Source: Rhodoferax sp. (GTDB taxonomy: Bacteria; Pseudomonadota; Gammaproteobacteria; Burkholderiales; Burkholderiaceae_C). Taken from it: a stretch of 47,653 nt of DNA. A program made the translations under genes and the position numbers. The DNA lies in NCBI RefSeq assembly GCF_028689295.1, contig NZ_JAQTWL010000018.1, positions 1 through 47,653 on the forward strand, written 5' to 3'. The notes beneath the pieces were generated by a model. It was given only the letters and a program-made list of their open reading frames with translations, had not been told where the DNA came from and ran no database searches. The first letter of the stretch is position 1, and every line of letters begins with the position of its first letter. Shown one piece after another: positions 8,879 through 17,045 of the stretch.

Positions 8879-9643
8879 ATGACTTTTTTGGCCATTGATG
8901 TCGGCAACACCCGTTTGAAATGGGCGTTGCACACCGCTCCCCATCGCAATGCACCGCTGCTGGCGCAAGGTGTCGAGTTTCTTGAAAATATCGACCGACT
9001 GGCCAATGGCGACTGGGGCGGCCTGCCTCATCCGACCCGCATGCTGGGCTGCACCGTGGCAGGCGACGTCGTCAAACGCCGGGTCGAAGAGCAAATGGAG
9101 TTGTGGGATGTGTCCGCCAACTGGGTGGTGGCCAACAGCGTTGAGGCCGGCCTGACCAATGGCTACGACTACCCGGCGCGCCTGGGCGCCGACCGCTGGG
9201 TGGCCATGATCGGCGCCTGGCACCGCAGCCTGGCGCAGGGCCCGGCGCGCCCGCTGGTGGTGGTTATGGTGGGTACCGCCGTGACGGTGGATGCCATCGA
9301 CACGCAGGGCAAATTTTTGGGCGGCCTGATCCTGCCCGGCCACGGCATCATGCTGCGCGCGCTGGAATCCGGCACCGCTGGCTTGCACGTGCCCACCGGC
9401 AACGTCTGCGAATTTCCCACCAACACCAGTGATGCCCTCACCAGCGGCGGCACCTACGCCATCGCCGGCGCCATGGAGCGCATGGTGCAGCACCTGCGCC
9501 AGCATTGCGCACAAGAGCCGCGCTGCATCATGACCGGCGGTGCCGCCTGGAAGATGGCCCCCAGCATGTCGGTGCCGTTTGAGCTGGTGGACAACCTGCT
9601 GTTCGAGGGACTGCTGGAAATGGCGGCGCGGCGCTTTGGCTGA
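8879..9643 (+). CDS. coaX: Type III pantothenate kinase
   Basis: CoaX phosphorylates pantothenate in the first step of coenzyme A synthesis. It belongs to the acetate/sugar kinase-Hsp70 (ASKHA) fold. The 254 residues show the phosphate-binding [10 protein letters not shown] at 7-16, the conserved [12 protein letters not shown] in the middle, [10 protein letters not shown] and then [15 protein letters not shown], all in family order. The length is typical. It is 10 bases downstream of the persulfide dioxygenase gene and may share its transcript. A 17-bp-stem palindrome follows directly and can act as terminator. In many betaproteobacteria coaX follows birA, but here it does not. Confidence 0.93.
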   Translation: MTFLAIDVGNTRLKWALHTAPHRNAPLLAQGVEFLENIDRLANGDWGGLPHPTRMLGCTVAGDVVKRRVEEQMELWDVSANWVVANSVEAGLTNGYDYPARLGADRWVAMIGAWHRSLAQGPARPLVVVMVGTAVTVDAIDTQGKFLGGLILPGHGIMLRALESGTAGLHVPTGNVCEFPTNTSDALTSGGTYAIAGAMERMVQHLRQHCAQEPRCIMTGGAAWKMAPSMSVPFELVDNLLFEGLLEMAARRFG

Positions 9644-9659
9644 GCGACCGCAGGCGGTC

Positions 9660-9697
9660 CCCCTGTAGGAGCGGCGAGGGCGCCGCTCCTACAGGGG
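9660..9697. repeat. REP-like palindrome, bidirectional terminator
   Basis: Perfect 17-bp arms (cccctgtaggagcggcg and its complement) enclose a 4-base loop. The core gtaggagcggcg is shared with the inverted repeat at 22059-22142. It sits between the converging coaX and M20 genes and overlaps the last codons of the M20 gene. It looks like a mobile REP-type element serving as terminator. Confidence 0.75.
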
Positions 9698-10879
9698 TTT
9701 TAGCCAGACCTCAGCCAGACGCACCCAGTAAGTCGCCCCCAGCGGCAGCAGTCCGTCATTGAAGTCATAACTCGGGTTGTGCAGCATGCACGGCCCGCCG
9801 CCGTGCCCCAGGGCGCGGTGGTCACCGTCACCATTGCCAATAAAAACGTAGCAACCGGGCTTGGCTTGCAGCATGAAGGAAAAGTCTTCGGCGCCCATGG
9901 TCGGCTCCTGCGCCAGCACCTGGTCAGCACCCACGATATCGGTCATCACTTGGCGCGCAAAGTCGGCTTCGGCCGCGCTGTTGATGGTGGGCGGGTAGTT
10001 GCGCCTGAATTCAATGTCGGCGCGCAGGCAAGATGCGGCACAGAGATGCTCGGTCATCACCCGCATGCGCTGCTCGATCTGATCGAGCACCGCCAGCGAA
10101 AAAGTGCGCACCGTGCCTTGCAGCTCACAGGAATTTGGAATGACGTTGGTGGCCTCCCCAGCATGAATCATGGTGACCGAAATTACGCCCGCATCAATGG
10201 GTTTCAGGTTCCGGCTGATGATGGTCTGGAACGATTGCACCAGTTGGCAGGCCACCGGCACCGGGTCCAGCGCGTTGTGCGGCATGGCGGCGTGACCGCC
10301 TTTGCCGTGCAGGGTGATCTTGAATTCATTGCTGGAAGCCATCACCGGGCCGCTGCTCACCGCAAACTGTCCCAGCACCATGCCGGGCCAGTTGTGCATG
10401 CCAAACACCGCGTCCATCGGAAACTTCTCGAACAAGCCGTCCTGGATCATCTCGCGCGCACCGCCACCACCTTCTTCGGCGGGCTGAAAAATCAGATAGA
10501 CCGTGCCATCAAAATTGCGCTGCGTGGCAAGGTACTGCGCGGCGGCCAGCAGCATGGCCGTGTGACCGTCGTGGCCGCAGGCGTGCATCTTGCCGCGCTC
10601 GGTGCTGGCGTGGGCAAAGGTGTTGGCCTCCTGCATCGGCAGCGCGTCCATGTCGGCGCGCAGTCCAATGGCTCGGTTCGAGGTGCCCGCCTTGACAATA
10701 CCGACCACTCCGGTGGTACCCAGGCCACGATGGATTGGAATACCCCACTCGGTGAGCTTGGCGGCCACCACATCGGCGGTGCGGAACTCGTTGAAGCACA
10801 GCTCGGGGTGGGCATGCAGGTCGCGGCGCAACTCAGCCACCGCGGCGGCCTGGGACACGATGGAATCGATCAGGTTCAT
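9689..10879 (-). CDS. M20 family amidohydrolase (HipO-like)
   Basis: This is a zinc amidohydrolase of the M20D/hippurate hydrolase group that cleaves N-acyl amino acids. The 396 residues contain RADMDALP, then ACGHDGHTAMLL (first metal ligands), FQPAEEGGGG with the catalytic glutamate pair, and GAEDFSFML near the C-terminus. The order and length match the family. No signal peptide is seen, so it is cytoplasmic. The last codons and the TAG stop lie within a REP-like palindrome, so the C-terminal end KPL may have been set by repeat insertion. The exact acyl group is unknown. Confidence 0.9.
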   Translation of the reverse strand: MNLIDSIVSQAAAVAELRRDLHAHPELCFNEFRTADVVAAKLTEWGIPIHRGLGTTGVVGIVKAGTSNRAIGLRADMDALPMQEANTFAHASTERGKMHACGHDGHTAMLLAAAQYLATQRNFDGTVYLIFQPAEEGGGGAREMIQDGLFEKFPMDAVFGMHNWPGMVLGQFAVSSGPVMASSNEFKITLHGKGGHAAMPHNALDPVPVACQLVQSFQTIISRNLKPIDAGVISVTMIHAGEATNVIPNSCELQGTVRTFSLAVLDQIEQRMRVMTEHLCAASCLRADIEFRRNYPPTINSAAEADFARQVMTDIVGADQVLAQEPTMGAEDFSFMLQAKPGCYVFIGNGDGDHRALGHGGGPCMLHNPSYDFNDGLLPLGATYWVRLAEVWLKPL

Positions 10880-10937
10880 GTTGGCTCCTTCGCTTCCAGT
10901 CTAAATCTTTCGCCAAGGCAGCGCTCTTTTGGGGACG

Positions 10938-10986
10938 CTCATCGCCTGCCATTGCCATTCATCGCACCGAGCCGCAGTTCATCGCA
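10938..10986 (+). promoter_or_regulatory. Three phased direct repeats (TCATCGC, 20-bp period)
   Basis: CTCATCGCC (10938), TTCATCGCA (10958) and TTCATCGCA (10978) recur exactly every 20 bases, about two helical turns. They lie 100-150 bases upstream of the small gene that heads the LytS/LytTR locus. LytTR response regulators bind direct repeats on one face of the helix, so autoregulation by the product of 12541-13344 is a reasonable guess. The spacing is not the published LytTR consensus spacing. Confidence 0.5.
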
Positions 10987-11087
10987 AAGCGGGTGCACCA
11001 CACCGTTGAGATGCCTAAAGTTCACCCATCGCAGTCAACCGGCTGCCTCGATCAACCCGAAACCACTTTTGCAACAAGGAGCTCACC

Positions 11088-11318
11088 ATGAATCGCGCCA
11101 CCATCCAGCCACTGAAACTGAGCGCAGCCATTTTGAGCATCGCCATCAACCTGGTTCTGTTGCTGGCCATCGATACCGGCTTTGCTTCTCAAGCGGCGCC
11201 CAGCCTGCGCGTGGTGCAGTTGCCCACCGTCACCGTCCATGGCAAACGCCTGCCCCGCGCGGGCGCTGCGGTGACCGCAGCCTGCACACCCTGCACAAGC
11301 AGCGCCCATTCACATTAA
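11088..11318 (+). CDS. Small exported or membrane-anchored protein with C-terminal CxxC
   Basis: The 76 residues are preceded by an excellent ribosome site (AAGGAG, six bases before ATG). Residues 10-30 form a hydrophobic segment after a short basic N-terminus, so the protein is either secreted or anchored with its C-terminus outside. The rest contains VQLPTVTVHGKR and a cysteine pair in ACTPCTSS near the end. I do not recognise a family. The gene ends 11 bases before the histidine kinase gene and is probably in the same operon, downstream of phased repeats. A role as partner or accessory of the kinase is an inference from position only. Confidence 0.65.
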   Translation: MNRATIQPLKLSAAILSIAINLVLLLAIDTGFASQAAPSLRVVQLPTVTVHGKRLPRAGAAVTAACTPCTSSAHSH

Positions 11319-11329
11319 ACTTTGAAGCC

Positions 11330-12544
11330 ATGAACACTCCCCACGACGCGCCCAAGACTGTTGCCATGGCCTGGCTCAAACGCCTGAATGCCACACTCAG
11401 CGCCTGGGCGGCATCGCTGAGCTGGTGGCGCCTGATCCTTCTGGCCTTGATCGCTGTGATGGCCGGGTCCATCATTGCGGAAAACCTGAAGCTCTCGCAC
11501 GAGAGAAGACACGAGGTCGTCAGGAAAACCAGCACGCAGCCTGCGGAGCCAGCCGGCAGCACCTCCAAGACCTGCAAGACGCAAGAAATCATTATTGGCG
11601 GCAAGCAAACTGTCGTCATCACCGAGAAGGGCTGCACGCCGGCGACGCCGGCCTCCGCCGCCAGTGAAAGTGGTACCGGCGAAGCGCCGATCCGCATTGA
11701 AGTTCCGGTCTTGCCAGGCGGCGAGGACGTGGCTGGTGACAATGAAACCGAACTGGTCATTGAACGGACCCTGGGTGGCTGGATCAGCGACGTGTTCTCC
11801 GCGCTGTTGGTGGCCTTCTTTGCCTACCTGGCAGCGGCCAAGATCATCATGCGCAAGACGGCCGAATCGGATGCCAAACTGCAGGTGGCCAACGCCAGCG
11901 CCGAGCGCGAGGCGATGCAACGCCAATTGGTGCAGGCGCGGTTGAAATTGCTGCAAGCCCAGGTGGAACCGCACTTTTTGTTCAACACGCTGGCGGCCGT
12001 GGACTACCTGATCGAAACCGACCCCAGGCGCGCCTCCGAAATGCAGAAGCTGCTGATCGCTTACTTGCGCGCCGCGTTGCCACAGATGCGCCAGGAGTCT
12101 TCGACCCTGGGACGGGAGCTGGCGCTGATCAAGCCTTATCTGGAACTGCTCAAGTTGCGCATTGAAGACCGGCTGAGCTATGACATCCAGGTGCCCGTCG
12201 GGCTGGAGTCCACGGTGTTCCCGCCGATGGTGCTGCAAACGCTGGTGGAAAACGCCATCAAACACGGCATTGAACCCAAGCCCGAGGGCGGTCGCGTCAC
12301 GGTCTCCGCGCAGGTGGTGGACGGCCATTTGCAGGTGGAGGTGGCCGATACCGGCGTTGGCTTGGGCGTGGGCAACATCTACGCATCCAGCACACAGGGC
12401 ACGGGCCTGGGGCTGGACAACATCCGCAACCGACTGACCCTGCTGTACCCGGGTGCCAGCAGCCTGGAATTGCGTGCCGGCGTGCCTTGCGGTACCGTGG
12501 CGCGCCTGACCATTCCCTACCGCGCCGAAGTGACCAAATCATGA
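11330..12544 (+). CDS. LytS/YpdA-type sensor histidine kinase
   Basis: This is a membrane histidine kinase of the His_kinase (PF06580) class, partner of a LytTR regulator. The 404 residues show a first membrane helix at 33-51, a periplasmic part at about 52-150 with two cysteines (82 and 102), and a second helix at 155-175. A short coiled coil follows, then the phospho-acceptor motif QVEPHFLFNTL with His215. The ATPase domain has VENAIKHG and GTGLGLDNIRNRL. The open frame extends far upstream, but the ATG at 11330 is the first that makes a normal N-terminus and follows the small gene closely. The stop overlaps the regulator start by four bases (ATGA). The signal sensed is unknown. The cysteine pair would permit a redox or metal input. 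Confidence 0.88.
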   Translation: MNTPHDAPKTVAMAWLKRLNATLSAWAASLSWWRLILLALIAVMAGSIIAENLKLSHERRHEVVRKTSTQPAEPAGSTSKTCKTQEIIIGGKQTVVITEKGCTPATPASAASESGTGEAPIRIEVPVLPGGEDVAGDNETELVIERTLGGWISDVFSALLVAFFAYLAAAKIIMRKTAESDAKLQVANASAEREAMQRQLVQARLKLLQAQVEPHFLFNTLAAVDYLIETDPRRASEMQKLLIAYLRAALPQMRQESSTLGRELALIKPYLELLKLRIEDRLSYDIQVPVGLESTVFPPMVLQTLVENAIKHGIEPKPEGGRVTVSAQVVDGHLQVEVADTGVGLGVGNIYASSTQGTGLGLDNIRNRLTLLYPGASSLELRAGVPCGTVARLTIPYRAEVTKS

Positions 12545-13344
12545 TAACTGGCCAGGTTGACCTGCCCCCGGTGCGCGCCCTGATTGCCGACGACGAGCGT
12601 TTGCTGCGTGAGCAATTGCAGGCCCGACTGGTCGAATGCTGGCCGGAACTGCAGGTCTGTGGCATCGCCCGCGACGGACTCGAAGCCGTGCGCCTGACGT
12701 CTGAGCTCAACCCCGACGTGGTGTTTCTGGACATCCGCATGCCCGGTCTCACCGGCATCGAGGCGGCGCGCGAGATTGCCGCACAAGTTCACTGGCGCGG
12801 CGAAATTGTGTTTGTCACTGCCTACGATGAATATGCGGTCACGGCGTTTGAGGAAGGAGCCGTGGACTATCTGCTCAAGCCGGTCGAGCGCGCACGGCTC
12901 GACGTGACCGTAGCCCGGTTGCGCGCCCGCCTGGCGCAGGTCAACCCCCCGGACCATCAGGGCGCACTGCTGCAAACCCTGACGCAGTTGCAGGCGCGCC
13001 TGAACGGCAATGCCACGCCCAGGTTGCGCTGGCTGCAATGCGGCGTCGGTAGCAGCACCCGGCTGGTGAATGTGGAAGACGTGCTGTTTTTCCGCTCAGA
13101 CGAAAAATACACGCGGGTTCAATTGCAGCATCAGGAGGCTTTTGTCCGCACCCCGATCCGCGAACTGATCGTCCAGCTCGACCCGCAGCAGTTCTGGCAG
13201 ATTCACCGCTCGACCGTCGTCAACCTGGGCGCCGTGGCTGCGGTGCAGCGCGACGACAGCGGGCGCCAGCGGGTCACACTGAAGCAGCATCCTGAAGTGC
13301 TGGAAGTCAGCAGGGGGTTCAACCATTTGTTTCGAGGTACATAA
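12541..13344 (+). CDS. LytTR-family response regulator
   Basis: This is the cytoplasmic response regulator paired with the overlapping kinase gene. The receiver domain (about 12-125) has the acidic pair in ADDER, the phospho-acceptor Asp64 in VFLDIRMPG and the lysine in YLLKPVE. The C-terminal LytTR DNA-binding domain (about 165-265) includes VLFFRSDEKYTRV, RTPIRELI and FWQIHRSTVVNL, all typical. At 267 residues the length is normal. The ATG at 12541 is chosen because it overlaps the kinase stop. A longer frame upstream only runs inside the kinase gene. The phased repeats at 10938-10986 are its most likely site in this window. Confidence 0.92.
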   Translation: MITGQVDLPPVRALIADDERLLREQLQARLVECWPELQVCGIARDGLEAVRLTSELNPDVVFLDIRMPGLTGIEAAREIAAQVHWRGEIVFVTAYDEYAVTAFEEGAVDYLLKPVERARLDVTVARLRARLAQVNPPDHQGALLQTLTQLQARLNGNATPRLRWLQCGVGSSTRLVNVEDVLFFRSDEKYTRVQLQHQEAFVRTPIRELIVQLDPQQFWQIHRSTVVNLGAVAAVQRDDSGRQRVTLKQHPEVLEVSRGFNHLFRGT

Positions 13345-13355
13345 TTATTCCCGCC

Positions 13356-15443
13356 ATGCCCCACTACGCATCGACCTCCGGTTCTGACACCCTCCAGATT
13401 CTGGGTGCCTGCCCGCACGACTGCCCCGACACCTGCTCACTGCTGACCACGGTGCAGGGCGGCGTGGCCGTCAAGGTGCAGGGCAATCCGGCGCACCAGC
13501 ACACGGCAGGCAGCCTGTGCACCAAAGTGTCGCGCTACCCCGAGCGCACTTACCACCCCGAGCGCATCCTGCATCCCCTGAAACGCACCGGCACCAAAGG
13601 CAGCGGACAGTTTGAACGCGTGAGCTGGGACACCGCCCTGAGCGACATTGCCGCGCGCCTGAGCACCATCGCCGCGCGCGACCCGCAGGCCATCCTGCCC
13701 TACAGCTACGCCGGCACCATGGGGCTGGTCCAGGGCGAAAGCATGGCGGCGCGATTTTTCAACAAGCTGGGCGCATCCCAGCTGGAACGCACCATTTGTG
13801 CGACCGCCGGCGGTGAAGGGCTGGTGCACACACTGGGCGGCAAGGTCGGCATGCGGGTTGAGTTTTTTGCTGAGTCAAAACTCATCTTGATCTGGGGCAG
13901 CAACTCGATCACCAGCAACCTGCACTTCTGGCGCTACGCAGCCCAGGCCAAACACAACGGTGCCAAACTCATTTGCATCGACCCGCGCAAGACTGAGACC
14001 GCCGACAAATGCCATGAGCACATCGCCCTGCTGCCCGGCACCGACGGCGCGCTGGCGCTGAGCCTGATGCATGAGCTGATTCAAAACGACTGGCTCGACC
14101 ATGATTATTTGGCGCGTTACACGCTGGGCTGGGACCTGCTGCGCGAACGCGCCCTGCAGTGGCCGCCAGAGCGCGCCGCGGCCATCTGCGGCATCACGCC
14201 CGAGCAGATTCGCGCCCTGGCCCACGACTACGGCGCCTGCGCCGCCAGCCGCGCGCCAGCCGCCATCCGCATGAACTACGGCGTGCAACGCGTGCATGGC
14301 GGCGCCAACGCGGTGCGCCTGATTGCCAGTCTGCCGGCGCTCATTGGTGCCTGGCGCCACCGCGCTGGTGGCGTGCTGCTGTCGAGCTCGGGGGCTTTTC
14401 CGGTGCAAAGAGCTGCCCTGCAGCGCCCTGATTTGTTGGCTGGCCGCACGCCGCGCACCCTCAACATGGTCACCATTGGCGACGACCTGATGCGTCGGAG
14501 TGGCCCGACATTTGGCCCGGCCATCGAGGCGCTGATCGTCTATGACGGCAACCCGGTGGCGGTGGCGCCCGAGTCGGCCAGGGTCGTGCAGGGCTTTGCC
14601 CGTGACGATTTATTCACCGTGGTGCTGGAACATTTTCAGACGGACACCGCCGACTACGCAGATTACATCCTGCCCGCCACCACTCAACTGGAGCACTGGG
14701 ACGTGCACAGCGCTTATGGCCACACCGACGCGCTGCTCAACCGGCCGGCGATTGCGCCGCTGGGCGAGGCCAGGCCCAATGCGCAGATTTTTCGGGAACT
14801 GGCTGCACGCATGGGCTTTGACGAACCGTGCTTTTCTGACAGCGACGAGGCGCTGTGCCGCCAGGCCTATGGCAACACCGTCAACTTTGACACACTGCTG
14901 GCCAACGGCTTTGCCACACTCGACACGCCAGAGGCACCCTTTGCCCAGGGAAACTTCCCGACACCCTCCGGCAAATGCGAGTTCTTCAGCGCGCGACTGG
15001 CGGCACAGGGGCTTGACGGCCTGCCCGACCATGTGCCCAACCATGAAGCGGCGCACACCTCCGCCGCCTACCCACTGGCCATGATTTCGCCCCCGGCGCG
15101 CAATTTTTTGAATTCGAGCTTTGTCAACGTCAAGAGCTTGCGCGAGAGCGAAGGCGAGCCGCTGCTGGAAATGCATCCGGCTGACGCCGCTGAGCGCGGC
15201 ATTGCCGACGGCGCTGTGGTGATCGTTTATAACGACCGCGGCAATTACCAGTGCCGTGCCCGCCTCAGCGCACGGGCCCGTCCGGGCGTGGTCAACGGTC
15301 TGGGCGTGTGGTGGCGCAAACTGGGACTCAACGGCACCAACGTCAACCAACTCACCAGCCAGAAACTCACCGACTTGGGCCACGGGCCAACCTTTTACGA
15401 CTGCCTGGTGCAGGTTGCCTTGCTTGACGCCAAAGGCTCGTAA
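13356..15443 (+). CDS. Molybdopterin oxidoreductase with N-terminal 4Fe-4S site
   Basis: This is a large subunit of the DMSO-reductase superfamily, 695 residues. Four cysteines (19, 23, 27, 54) in the spacing C-x3-C-x3-C-x26-C form the iron-sulfur site, in CPHDCPDTCS and SLCTKVSRYPER. Cofactor-binding stretches include LILIWGSNSITSN and IDPRKTET, and the C-terminal molydop-binding domain starts near SPPARNFLNSSF. No Tat signal is present, so it is probably cytoplasmic. No small iron-sulfur or membrane subunit lies next to it, so it is a stand-alone type whose substrate I cannot name. It begins 11 bases after the LytTR regulator gene on the same strand and may be its target or co-transcribed with it. 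Confidence 0.88.
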   Translation: MPHYASTSGSDTLQILGACPHDCPDTCSLLTTVQGGVAVKVQGNPAHQHTAGSLCTKVSRYPERTYHPERILHPLKRTGTKGSGQFERVSWDTALSDIAARLSTIAARDPQAILPYSYAGTMGLVQGESMAARFFNKLGASQLERTICATAGGEGLVHTLGGKVGMRVEFFAESKLILIWGSNSITSNLHFWRYAAQAKHNGAKLICIDPRKTETADKCHEHIALLPGTDGALALSLMHELIQNDWLDHDYLARYTLGWDLLRERALQWPPERAAAICGITPEQIRALAHDYGACAASRAPAAIRMNYGVQRVHGGANAVRLIASLPALIGAWRHRAGGVLLSSSGAFPVQRAALQRPDLLAGRTPRTLNMVTIGDDLMRRSGPTFGPAIEALIVYDGNPVAVAPESARVVQGFARDDLFTVVLEHFQTDTADYADYILPATTQLEHWDVHSAYGHTDALLNRPAIAPLGEARPNAQIFRELAARMGFDEPCFSDSDEALCRQAYGNTVNFDTLLANGFATLDTPEAPFAQGNFPTPSGKCEFFSARLAAQGLDGLPDHVPNHEAAHTSAAYPLAMISPPARNFLNSSFVNVKSLRESEGEPLLEMHPADAAERGIADGAVVIVYNDRGNYQCRARLSARARPGVVNGLGVWWRKLGLNGTNVNQLTSQKLTDLGHGPTFYDCLVQVALLDAKGS

Positions 15444-15682
15444 AGTTAAAAATCGGCCTTTTTGACTGTGGTGATCTCGCCCCGGTATTCCGCACTCCTT
15501 AAGCCACCCATTCTGCGGACTTCCTGTCTTGCTGCTGGGCCGCTGGGACTGTCATACGCACAAAATAGATGCCGCTTACGCGGCGCTGCAAATTCTCCAT
15601 CGAGACACCCTTTGTATGAGGGTGCTGTAGAGGGCGCTGAAACGCTGATTTTTATTAATTAAATCAACAGATTATCGAGACG
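15444..15682. other. Non-coding gap between oxidoreductase and tRNA-Arg
   Basis: This stretch of 239 bases holds no convincing gene. It contains one small dyad (caccct / agggtg, about 15606-15624) and an AT-rich end near 15650-15664, just downstream of the tRNA 3' end. Short open frames here lack ribosome sites. Confidence 0.5.
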
Positions 15683-15758
15683 TGGTGCGGCTGGCGGGGA
15701 TCGAACCCACGACCCTCGGCTTCGGAGGCCGATACTCTATCCACTGAGCTACAGCCGC
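15683..15758 (-). tRNA. tRNA-Arg (anticodon CCG)
   Basis: The minus strand folds as a full 76-base tRNA. The acceptor stem is GCGGCTG/CAGCCGC and the D-arm contains AGCTCAGTGGATAGAGTA. The anticodon loop is CTCCGAA (anticodon CCG) on stem TCGGC/GCCGA, and the T-loop is GTTCGATCC. The CCA end is encoded. It reads CGG codons. Confidence 0.97.
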
Positions 15759-15786
15759 AATGCTGTTCAAGACCGATACTCACATT

Positions 15787-15829
15787 CTCGCTTCGGAGGC
15801 CAATACTCTATCCATTGAGCGACGGCCGC
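15787..15829 (-). pseudogene. Truncated 5' half of a tRNA-Arg
   Basis: This segment repeats the 5' half of the neighbouring tRNA-Arg from the acceptor strand (GCGGCCG) through the D-arm to the anticodon loop (CTCCGAAG), with four base differences over 39. It then stops: no T-arm or 3' acceptor strand follows. It lies 28 bases upstream of the intact gene on the same strand, so it would be transcribed as a leader. It is either a decayed tandem copy or the scar of an element that used the tRNA. Confidence 0.85.
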
Positions 15830-15850
15830 GACGAAGAGTGGCGATTGTAG

Positions 15851-15878
15851 GTGTTTAAAAACGACCCAACCCTATAAT
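15851..15878 (+). promoter_or_regulatory. Probable promoter of the cytochrome c gene
   Basis: A perfect -10 box TATAAT (15873-15878) lies 41 bases before the cytochrome start. Sixteen bases upstream is a poor -35 (GTGTTT). The direction fits the downstream gene. Confidence 0.4.
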
Positions 15879-15918
15879 CGCCTCCAGTTTTGGCACCCAA
15901 CATCGAATCGAGACCATC

Positions 15919-16476
15919 ATGAGCGACCACCATCACCCCGCAGAACACGACGCGCATGCAGCACCAGCTCCCAGCGCCCTCAAAAAAATCGCCTCAATTA
16001 CAGTTTTGCTGGGCTTGCCCTTGTTGGTGATTGGCTCCCTGGTGAGCTATTACAAAGCTGAAAGTGGCGGCCAGGTGGCCTCCAGCATGTCCGAAGAAGC
16101 GGTTGCCGCGCGCATCCAGAAGGTGGGTACCTTGCAGCTGGGCGAATCCAAGCGCGAGCCGAAAACCGGTGAAGAAGTGTTCAAGGCGCAATGCACCACA
16201 TGTCACACCGCTGGCCTGGTGGGCGCGCCCAAGTTTGGCGATGCCGCTGCCTGGGCGCCACGCATCGCCACGGGGTATGCCGCACTGCTGAACTCGGCTC
16301 TTAAAGGCAAAAACAGCATGACCGCACAAGGTGGCGGTGCTTTTGCCGACTTTGAAGTGGGCCGTGCCGTGGCTTACATGGCCAATGCCGCTGGCGCCAA
16401 GTTTGAAGAGCCCAAGGCACCGGAGTCGGCTGAAGCGGCAGCAGCACCTGCCTCGGCGGCATCCGAGGCCAAATAA
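15919..16476 (+). CDS. Membrane-anchored c-type cytochrome (c5-like)
   Basis: This is an electron carrier with one heme, 185 residues. A His-rich N-terminus (SDHHHPAEHDAH) is followed by one membrane helix at about 24-44. The cytochrome domain then has heme motif CTTCH (Cys92, Cys95, His96), WAPRIA and a candidate axial Met in GKNSMTAQGGG. The pattern matches cytochrome c5/CcmH-independent monoheme proteins common in Burkholderiales. The C-terminus is an Ala/Glu/Pro tail. It probably faces the periplasm and feeds a terminal oxidase, though no oxidase gene is in the window. It is monocistronic, since the next gene runs the other way. Confidence 0.88.
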   Translation: MSDHHHPAEHDAHAAPAPSALKKIASITVLLGLPLLVIGSLVSYYKAESGGQVASSMSEEAVAARIQKVGTLQLGESKREPKTGEEVFKAQCTTCHTAGLVGAPKFGDAAAWAPRIATGYAALLNSALKGKNSMTAQGGGAFADFEVGRAVAYMANAAGAKFEEPKAPESAEAAAAPASAASEAK

Positions 16477-16492
16477 GTTCAACCTCATGCGG

Positions 16493-17032
16493 CTACTTTT
16501 TTTGAAGTGATTGCGGGCTTTTGACAAAGCCGAAGCGCGTGGGCAGGTCGCGCTGCAAAACCTCTTGCGGCTGCCACAGGCCCAGTTCCACGGCGTCTGC
16601 GGCCAGGCCCATGTCCTGGGTGTGCACCCGCCCCAGCCCGGCCGTTGACGCCAGATACAAGCAACCTGCTTCATCGAGCCAAGTCTGCTGTATTTCGGCG
16701 TCCCGGCCCAGGTGGTCCTTGACCGTGTGGTCGGGTTGCACGCGCCAGATCAGCGGCGTGGCTTGCAGTTCCACATACACGCGTTGCGGCCCGTTCTGAA
16801 AAAACCATTGGCCCTGCGCATCGGGCTGGTAGTTGCGGGCGATGAAGTCGATCAGTTTCTCATGCGTCAGCAAGGCGCCCTTGCTGTCCGCCAGTCCGCT
16901 CTGGAAAGCCCCCGCGGCTTGCGCCCGGTCGTCGCGCAGGTACCAGTTGCCGCGCGCATCCAACCCGAGCCAGCCGAAACAGTCGGGCACGTTGGGCCAT
17001 TTGGTCATGGCTTGTTTGACGATGTCGTCCAT
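16493..17032 (-). CDS. Conserved hypothetical protein downstream of YheT-like hydrolase
   Basis: The 179 residues are soluble, with no signal or membrane helix, and Trp-rich (GWLGLDARGNWYLRD, WFFQNGPQRVYVEL). The repeated pattern of short beta strands with Asp/Gly turns suggests a beta-rich fold. I do not recognise the family with certainty. It starts 13 bases after the YheT-like gene and is probably the last gene of a three-gene minus-strand cluster (18481 to 16493). Coding character and spacing make it a real gene, but a function cannot be given. Confidence 0.78.
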   Translation of the reverse strand: MDDIVKQAMTKWPNVPDCFGWLGLDARGNWYLRDDRAQAAGAFQSGLADSKGALLTHEKLIDFIARNYQPDAQGQWFFQNGPQRVYVELQATPLIWRVQPDHTVKDHLGRDAEIQQTWLDEAGCLYLASTAGLGRVHTQDMGLAADAVELGLWQPQEVLQRDLPTRFGFVKSPQSLQKK

Positions 17033-17045
17033 TTTTCGGTTCCTT

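Noticed and set aside
7723..9006. 427-residue minus-strand frame opposite the persulfide dioxygenase gene
   Set aside because: Antisense shadow: the opposite strand has full metal and rhodanese motifs, and this one has none.
9779..11329. Long in-frame upstream extension of the LytS-type kinase
   Set aside because: The frame runs antisense through the M20 gene and has shadow-like composition; ATG 11330 with the ATGA coupling downstream fits the family.
15446..15520. Minus-strand frame ending in EITTVKKADF after the tRNA
   Set aside because: About 20-40 residues with no ribosome site and no family; looks like a remnant or chance frame.
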